The notes under the pieces: generated by a model
Told to the model about the DNA's origin: nothing
Database searches by the model: none
The model's input: only the letters and a program-made list of their open reading frames with translations
Program-made: the position numbers and the translations under genes
In this document: in pieces, positions 50,749-56,159 of the stretch
Layout of the letters: the number at the start of each line of letters is the position of its first letter
Position numbering within the stretch: position 1 is the first letter of the stretch
Assembly (NCBI GenBank): GCA_031288475.1
Contig: JAITRJ010000010.1
Location: forward strand, 1 to 56,159
Direction: 5' to 3'
DNA length: 56,159 nucleotides
Source of the DNA: Helicobacteraceae bacterium
GTDB lineage: Bacteria > Campylobacterota > Campylobacteria > Campylobacterales > SZUA-545

Positions 50749-53700
50749 TTAATCAACCTCGTATGGAAATGTTACTTTCATATCTTTTGGGCTTACCATC
50801 CAGAAATAGACGATCTCTTGGCGGAAGTTATCCATAATAAACTTTGCCTTCCGGCTGTTTGTATCGTTGATGAAACTTTTAAGGAGCTTTTTCAAATAGG
50901 CTTTTCCCTCGTCCTCCTCGTAGGTGTCGATTCGTACGGCTCGTATAAACTCCTGATTTATCCGATCGATAAATTTAAACTCGCGATCGTAGATGAACGC
51001 CACGCCGCCGGTCATACCCGCGCCGAAATTAACGCCTGTTTCACCCAGAATCACCACCGCGCCGCCGGTCATATACTCGCAGGCGTGATCGCCCGTCCCC
51101 TCGACAACGGCTACCGCGCCTGAGTTGCGTATCCCAAAGCGTTCGCCGACCGTTCCCGCGACATACAGCCTGCCGCCGGTTGCCCCGTACAGGCAGGTGT
51201 TGCCGGCCGCGGAGAATTGCGCTCCCTGTACCTGCGGCACAACCACAATTTTACCTCCGTGCATGCCCTTTCCAACATAATCATTCGCCACGCCGTTAAT
51301 CTCAATATTAACGCCGGGCGAAAGAAACGCGCCAAGCGACTGCCCGGCGACGCCGCTCAATTTAAGCGCGATCGTTCCGTCGGGAAGCCCTTTGTCTCCG
51401 TAAAACTGCGCGATCTCGCCGCTAATAAGCGCTCCTACGCTTCGATTGACGTTTTGAATGGCGCGCGTTTCCACCGTTCGTTCGTCGGGATTTTTAATGC
51501 TTGGATAGACTGCTTTTAAGATAGATTTTTCATACTCGTTTCGATCAAGCGGATCGTTTCTTTCGCCGCGCCAGACACTCCTGCCTTTGACGACGCGCAG
51601 AAGTTTAGAGAAATCAAACTGCCCTGCCTTTTGCGACTGGCTGGGTTGAAGCAAATCGCGCCTGCCCACAATCTCTTCTATGCTCCCGTAGCCCATCCGC
51701 GCCAGAATCAACCGTACGTCTTCCGCAAGCAGCGTTAGAAAGTTTTCCAGCCGTTCGACCGTACCGACAAAATGCTCCCTTAAAACACTATCCTGCGTCG
51801 CCACGCCTGCCGTACAGCGGTTGAGATGACACACTCTCAGCATTCGACAGCCAAGCGCCGCCAGCATCGCCGTGCCAAAGCCGTAGCTCTCTGCGCCCAG
51901 AAGCGCTGCCTTGACAATATCCTGCCCTACTTTTAAACCGCCGTCCGTTTGAAGCGTAATAAATTCGCGCAGGCTGTTGGCTTTCAGAACATCGTGCGCC
52001 TCCGCAAGCCCAAGCTCCCACGGATCGCCCGCGAATTTGATCGAGCTAAGCTGCGCCGCGCCCGTACCGCCGTCGCAGCCGGAGATCACGATTTTATCCG
52101 CGTACGCCTTCACAACGCCGGCGGCTATCGTCCCCACGCCGCCGATCGAGACAAGTTTGACGCTGATTCTCGCTTTGGGATTGACTTGTTTAAGATCAAA
52201 GATAAGCTGCGCTAAATCTTCAATTGAGTATATGTCGTGGTGCGGCGGCGGACTGATCAGCGTAACGCCCGGTATGGTAAAACGCAGTTTGGCTATATAG
52301 GGCGAAACTTTGTAGCCCGGCAGTTGCCCGCCCTCGCCCGGTTTTGCCCCTTGCGCGATCTTGATCTGAATCTCTTCGGCATTGCGCAGATACGCTGTCG
52401 TAACGCCGAAGCGTCCGGAGGCGATCTGTTTGATCTTGCTTACCTTGCTTGTGCCAAAGCGTGCCTCATCCTCGCCGCCTTCACCGGAGTTGGATCTGCC
52501 GCCTAACTTGTTGAGCGCTTCGGCAATTGCCTCGTGTGTTTCTTTAGAGATAGCGCCTATGGACATCGCTGCCGAATCGATCCGCGTGATAATTTTACCG
52601 ATTGGTTCGACCTCCGTTATGTCAATTGGTTCTCGATCGCTTTTAATGAGCAAAAAATCGCGGATCGTCCGTTCGCCTCTGTTTTCGATCAGGCTTTTAT
52701 AAGCGTCATAATCCTCGCGTCTGCCGCTCTTCGCGAAGGTATGGATCGCGTTGATCACCGATGGCGAAAAGTCATGATATTCTCCATTTGGCTGAAAACG
52801 ATAGAAACCGCCTATATCCAAAGGAAACAGATGCGCCGCGCTGTCAAAAAACGCTCGTCGATGCGCGGCTTTCAGCCGTTTCTCAATCGCTTCATACCTC
52901 AGTCCGCCAAGGTGCGCGTACACCCCGCTGAAACACTCGTTCACAATCTCGTCGCTTAGTCCGATCGTATCAAACAGCGCAGAATTGCGGTAGCTCGCAA
53001 TCGTGCTTATGCCCATTTTGGACATAATTTTTAGCAGCCCGGCTTTAAGGGCGTGCTGAACGTTTCTGAGGTCGTGCCTGACATCCGTTTTTTTCACCTG
53101 CCTCACGGCGTCGGCGACGGTGGCAAAAAGCAGATAAGCGTAGAAGGCGTTCGCGCCGAAGGCAAGCAGAATCGCCGCTGAATGGGCATCCTGCACTTCG
53201 GAGGTGATACACAGAATTGACACGAGATGACGCAGATTGTTTTTAAGCAGCGCTCTGTTTAGAAACCCTACTGCCATTGCCATTGGGATCACAAGATGTT
53301 CCCGATCAAGCGCCCGATCGTCTAAAACCACGATCCTTATATCGTCTTTTCTTACCGCCTCGCTCACATTTTCATAGAGCTTTTGAAGAGCGTCCCGCAA
53401 ATCGCTTTTGAACGCGGTAGAGAATACGCGGTTTTTGAAAGTCGGGTCAAACTTCGGCTTGCTTTCATCGCCAAACTCCAGCAGGACGTTGAGCTTCTCC
53501 AAGCTTAACGCCGGCGAATCTGCTTTCAGCCTTCTCGCGAATATAGGCTCTTCCGCCAGAATGTTCGTCATCTGCCCGAAGCCGGTGTTGGTGCTCATTA
53601 CCACCTTTTCCCGCAGCGGATCGATCGGCGGATTTGTCACCTGCGCGAAACGCTGCCGGAAGAAGTCGGAAAATGGTCTCGGCTCGTCGCTGAAAGCGGC

Positions 53701-55182
53701 GCTTGGCGTATCGTCGCCCATTGAGCCGGTAGCCTCCTTCCCCGTTTCCGCCATCGGCTTGATTACCATTTCGATCATTTCATTCGTGATCTGAAAGTAG
53801 CGTTGCAGCGGCACAAGCCTTTCTCCAAGATCCGTCGAAAGAACAAACTGCGATTCTACAAAGTCCAGCAGATATGACATCTTGGCGTTGAGCCATTCGC
53901 TGTATGGGTGAAGCTCCTTCAGATAGGCGTTGATCTCTTTGTTTTTCAGGATCGAGCCGAACTTGAGATCGACCGCGATCATCTGCCCGCTTTTCAGCTT
54001 GCCGCGCTCTTTGATCTGCTCTTTCGTCAGATCGAGTACGCCAAACTCGCTGGATATAAGAATGCGATCATCGTTTGTGATCGTATATTTCGCTGGGCGC
54101 AAACCGTTTCTGTCCAGTATGCAGCCTATATAGCGCCCGTTGGTAAGGCTGATGGCGGCGGGTCCGTCCCACGCTTCGTCGCGCGCGGATGTGTACTCGT
54201 AAAACGCTCTCAATTTCGCGTCCATGTGCGGCGCGTTTTGCCAAGGAGCGGGGATCAGCATACGTATGGATCGGAAGAAATCCTGATCGTTTATCAGCAG
54301 AAATTCCAGCATATTGTCCAGACTCGCGCTGTCGCTTACGTTCTCCTCAAGTATGGGAAATATTCGCGCGAGTTCGTCGTCGGAAAATACCGGGCTTTTC
54401 ATAACGGCGGACTTGATGGAGACATTGAAGCGGTTAGCCGCGATCGAGTTGATTTCGCCGTTGTGGGCGATTGCCCTGAAGGGTTGCGCAAGCGTCCATC
54501 GCGGAAGCGTGTTTGTGGAAAAACGCTGATGAAACAGCGTGAAGCTTACTTCAAAGTCCTCGTCGCGGAGATCGTTAAAAAACTCTTTGATGTGGGTGGG
54601 CATAACCAGCCCTTTGTAACAGATGGTGCGCGACGAAAAAGAGGCTATGTAGAATTGATCGCTGCTGCTAAAATGATGTTCCAGTTCCTTGCGCGTGAGA
54701 TATAAGAGCGCCTCGAACCGTTCCGTCGCGATCGGCGATTTTGGCACGGCGAAAAACTGGACGATGCGCGGCAGACTCTTCCGTGAAAACTCGCCCAGCG
54801 CTTTCGGGTTGATCGGCACGTCGCGGAACAGCTCAATTTTAATGTCGTTTCTGCTGGCAAACTCCCTGATGACGCTCTTTTGTTTTTCGTCGGCGAGAAA
54901 GGAGTTGCCTACGGCGTACTGGTTTGGCAAATCAACGCCCTGCTCTCTGGCGATTTTGCGCATAAACTTATCGGGCATAGAGAACAGAAGGCCGCAGCCG
55001 TCGCCGCTTTTTCCATCCGCCGCGACCGCCCCGCGGTGTATCATACGGCTGAGCGCCGAAATCGAATCAAGCGTCATCTGGCGCGAAGGGATGTTTTTGA
55101 CATTTGCAAGCAGCCCAAAACCGCAGTTATCGTGTTCCTCAAATAGATCGGGGTGTAATTTCCTTGCAGTTAAAATATCCAT
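50749..55182 (-). CDS. gltB: Glutamate synthase large subunit
   Basis: 1477 residues from ATG 55182, chosen because AAAGG lies seven bases upstream and the family starts there. The N-terminal glutaminase has its nucleophile Cys in 'EHDNCGFGLLANVKNIPSRQ' at about residue 20, so a short propeptide is presumably removed. The FMN-binding synthase barrel has 'GRSNSGEGGEDEARFGTSKV' and 'AQGAKPGEGGQLPG'. The [3Fe-4S] cluster is 'CRMLRVCHLNRCTAGVATQD'. The C-terminal beta-helix is rich in Gly repeats. It converts glutamine and 2-oxoglutarate to two glutamates. First gene of the minus-strand run. Confidence 0.97.
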   Translation of the reverse strand: MDILTARKLHPDLFEEHDNCGFGLLANVKNIPSRQMTLDSISALSRMIHRGAVAADGKSGDGCGLLFSMPDKFMRKIAREQGVDLPNQYAVGNSFLADEKQKSVIREFASRNDIKIELFRDVPINPKALGEFSRKSLPRIVQFFAVPKSPIATERFEALLYLTRKELEHHFSSSDQFYIASFSSRTICYKGLVMPTHIKEFFNDLRDEDFEVSFTLFHQRFSTNTLPRWTLAQPFRAIAHNGEINSIAANRFNVSIKSAVMKSPVFSDDELARIFPILEENVSDSASLDNMLEFLLINDQDFFRSIRMLIPAPWQNAPHMDAKLRAFYEYTSARDEAWDGPAAISLTNGRYIGCILDRNGLRPAKYTITNDDRILISSEFGVLDLTKEQIKERGKLKSGQMIAVDLKFGSILKNKEINAYLKELHPYSEWLNAKMSYLLDFVESQFVLSTDLGERLVPLQRYFQITNEMIEMVIKPMAETGKEATGSMGDDTPSAAFSDEPRPFSDFFRQRFAQVTNPPIDPLREKVVMSTNTGFGQMTNILAEEPIFARRLKADSPALSLEKLNVLLEFGDESKPKFDPTFKNRVFSTAFKSDLRDALQKLYENVSEAVRKDDIRIVVLDDRALDREHLVIPMAMAVGFLNRALLKNNLRHLVSILCITSEVQDAHSAAILLAFGANAFYAYLLFATVADAVRQVKKTDVRHDLRNVQHALKAGLLKIMSKMGISTIASYRNSALFDTIGLSDEIVNECFSGVYAHLGGLRYEAIEKRLKAAHRRAFFDSAAHLFPLDIGGFYRFQPNGEYHDFSPSVINAIHTFAKSGRREDYDAYKSLIENRGERTIRDFLLIKSDREPIDITEVEPIGKIITRIDSAAMSIGAISKETHEAIAEALNKLGGRSNSGEGGEDEARFGTSKVSKIKQIASGRFGVTTAYLRNAEEIQIKIAQGAKPGEGGQLPGYKVSPYIAKLRFTIPGVTLISPPPHHDIYSIEDLAQLIFDLKQVNPKARISVKLVSIGGVGTIAAGVVKAYADKIVISGCDGGTGAAQLSSIKFAGDPWELGLAEAHDVLKANSLREFITLQTDGGLKVGQDIVKAALLGAESYGFGTAMLAALGCRMLRVCHLNRCTAGVATQDSVLREHFVGTVERLENFLTLLAEDVRLILARMGYGSIEEIVGRRDLLQPSQSQKAGQFDFSKLLRVVKGRSVWRGERNDPLDRNEYEKSILKAVYPSIKNPDERTVETRAIQNVNRSVGALISGEIAQFYGDKGLPDGTIALKLSGVAGQSLGAFLSPGVNIEINGVANDYVGKGMHGGKIVVVPQVQGAQFSAAGNTCLYGATGGRLYVAGTVGERFGIRNSGAVAVVEGTGDHACEYMTGGAVVILGETGVNFGAGMTGGVAFIYDREFKFIDRINQEFIRAVRIDTYEEDEGKAYLKKLLKSFINDTNSRKAKFIMDNFRQEIVYFWMVSPKDMKVTFPYEVD

Positions 55183-55246
55183 AGCGAAGCCTTTATTTTT
55201 GCGCAAAGTAAGGCGCGATTATACAAGAAAGTGGATTACAGCCAGA

Positions 55247-55864
55247 GTGCGCGGATATATTTTAAACCTTCGCAGGCGCGGCAACGAGGATATGATAGTC
55301 ACGCTACTGTCTCCCGAAAGCCTGCTGACGCTTTACCGTTTTTACGGCGCGCGGCACAGCGCGTTGCATCTTGGTTATAAAATTGATTTTATAGCGGAGA
55401 ACAACCCGTTTTTTATGCCGCGCCTGAGACAGGTGGCGCATTTGAGTTTTGAGTGGCTTTTTTCGCTGGAGAAAGCGAGAGTGTGGCAGCGATTCTGCCA
55501 ATTGCTCTACGCTCACCTCCGGGGCGCGGAGGAGTGCGGAGAATTTTACTACGATATGCTCGAAAACGCGGCGCGGAAACTTGGAGCGCAAAATCCCAAG
55601 CGGACGATGATAGAGAGCGCGGCAGCGCTGCTGGAACATGAGGGCAGGCTTCGCTCCGATATGCGCTGTTTCGTATGCCGCAAAGAGGTCAAAGACGGCA
55701 GAGTCGCCCTGCTGCGCGGCTGTTTCCCCGCGCACGCCGCCTGCGTTGGCGCGGAAGGGTTTAATCTGCCGGCGGTAAAACGTCTGTTTGAGACAAAAGA
55801 GAGTCTGCTCTTTGCTGATCAAGAAATTAAAAAACTTTGGGAGATCGTGGAAACCGGACTGTAA
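55247..55864 (+). CDS. recO: DNA repair protein RecO (short Campylobacterota type)
   Basis: 205 residues from a GTG at 55247. The start 'RGYILNLRRRGNEDMIVTLL' matches the RecO N-terminal OB fold; the upstream extension of the frame is antisense to gltB and is discarded. 'ALHLGYKIDFIAENNPFFMP' and 'MRCFVCRKEVKDGRVALLRG' are later features, the second holding one Cys pair of a possible zinc site. RecO loads RecA on SSB-coated gaps with RecR. The ribosome-binding site is weak. Transcribed divergently from gltB. Confidence 0.8.
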   Translation: MRGYILNLRRRGNEDMIVTLLSPESLLTLYRFYGARHSALHLGYKIDFIAENNPFFMPRLRQVAHLSFEWLFSLEKARVWQRFCQLLYAHLRGAEECGEFYYDMLENAARKLGAQNPKRTMIESAAALLEHEGRLRSDMRCFVCRKEVKDGRVALLRGCFPAHAACVGAEGFNLPAVKRLFETKESLLFADQEIKKLWEIVETGL

Positions 55865-56053
55865 AAACTTTCATATTTGGATTCCCGCGTGCACGTTAAT
55901 TATGATTTCGCCGCCTTCGTAATCTACGGCTTGACGCGGGTCGCGCTTTGCAAAAAGCAAAACGCTAAGACAGATTTTATTTTTATTTAAGCAAGGTTGA
56001 GATACAAAGCGGGGATAGTTTCGCTTTACACCAATCGGCGCAAGGAGCGTTTA

Positions 56054-56159
56054 ATGTCCAGAGTCACATCCAAACCTTCAGTTTCGTTTAAGAAACTTTC
56101 GTCTCTCCCCCCTTCTCTCTTATTAGCTTTCTTTCTTAGTTTTTCCTTAATCGGCTGCG
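56054..56159 (+). CDS. Lipoprotein, N-terminal part (cut by window edge)
   Basis: An ATG with AAGGAG six bases upstream opens a frame of 35 codons to the end of the window. It encodes a basic N-region ('SRVTSKPSVSFKKL'), a hydrophobic core ('SLLLAFFLSFSL') and lipobox 'LIGC', so Cys-35 should be lipidated. The mature protein is not in the window. The 190 bases between recO and this start hold no gene I can support. Confidence 0.75.
   Translation, partial: MSRVTSKPSVSFKKLSSLPPSLLLAFFLSFSLIGC

Noticed and set aside
54689-55246. Long N-terminal extension of the recO frame
   Set aside because: It is antisense to gltB; RecO similarity begins at the GTG at 55247.
1-56159. CRISPR array, rRNA, prophage or intact insertion sequence
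   Set aside because: No regularly spaced repeats, no rRNA-like stretch, no transposase or phage structural gene was recognisable.

Overview
The window (about 56 kb, near 50% G+C) reads as a chromosomal segment of a motile, respiring Campylobacterota (epsilonproteobacterium). The reasons are combined: a fliK-flgD-flgE operon, a flgI-flgJ-flgM-flgN-flgK order like that of Campylobacter, a flagellin of the epsilon type next to fliW, an NrfHA ammonifying nitrite reductase, a bc1 complex whose cytochrome c1 subunit is di-haem, a PglF/CapD-type sugar dehydratase, a cbpA-hspR pair and a short RecO. No rRNA, tRNA, CRISPR array or intact transposase was seen.

Layout. 1-353 is the 3' end of an MFS transporter. 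1240-7155 (minus) is fliK-flgD-flgE. 7279-9556 (plus) is a tight trio: DUF2156 protein, GNAT acetyltransferase, MscS channel. 9557-11820 is accessory: a secreted two-repeat protein with a 15-G tract in its signal peptide (candidate phase-variable gene), and several broken gene pieces. 11833-14263 (minus) is mltA-bioA. 14377-16418 is flagellin, fliW and a tiny membrane ORF. 16411-17289 is a second DUF2156 protein. 17458-22937 holds two chemoreceptors flanking nrfHA. 23111-28132 is flgI-flgJ-flgM-flgN-flgK and an orphan ABC permease. 28492-30336 is an outer-membrane barrel/lipoprotein pair. 30337-31520 is decayed sequence. 31525-34591 is petABC plus a small DUF1161 protein. 34657-41049 holds mnmG, a small protein, a fused PglF-phosphohexomutase, an exonuclease and a membrane-anchored protein. 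41050-44055 is a second low-density region with an orphan antitoxin. 44192-55182 (minus) is a housekeeping run (gltB, gltD, IMPase, accD, rlmH, cbpA, hspR, ispE, smpB, comFC). recO and the first codons of a lipoprotein end the window.

Regulation visible in the sequence: three GG-N10-GC sigma54-type promoters (before fliK, flagellin and flgI) and one TACA-N15-GCCGATTT sigma28-type promoter before flgM. Together they match the Campylobacterota flagellar hierarchy. The sigma54 site before fliK lies inside the longest possible fliK frame and moves its start to position 7155.

Core genes are all open, while accessory stretches (443-1006, 10029-10290, 11178-11817, 28090-28457, 30658-31031, 31195-31502, 41860-43090) contain protein-like sequence split between frames. 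This suggests ongoing decay or uncorrected indels. The most interesting items are the poly-G signal peptide, the PglF-mutase fusion with a ribosome-binding site kept at the junction, the flagellar promoter set, and two structured non-coding stretches (30576-30658 and 41092-41225).
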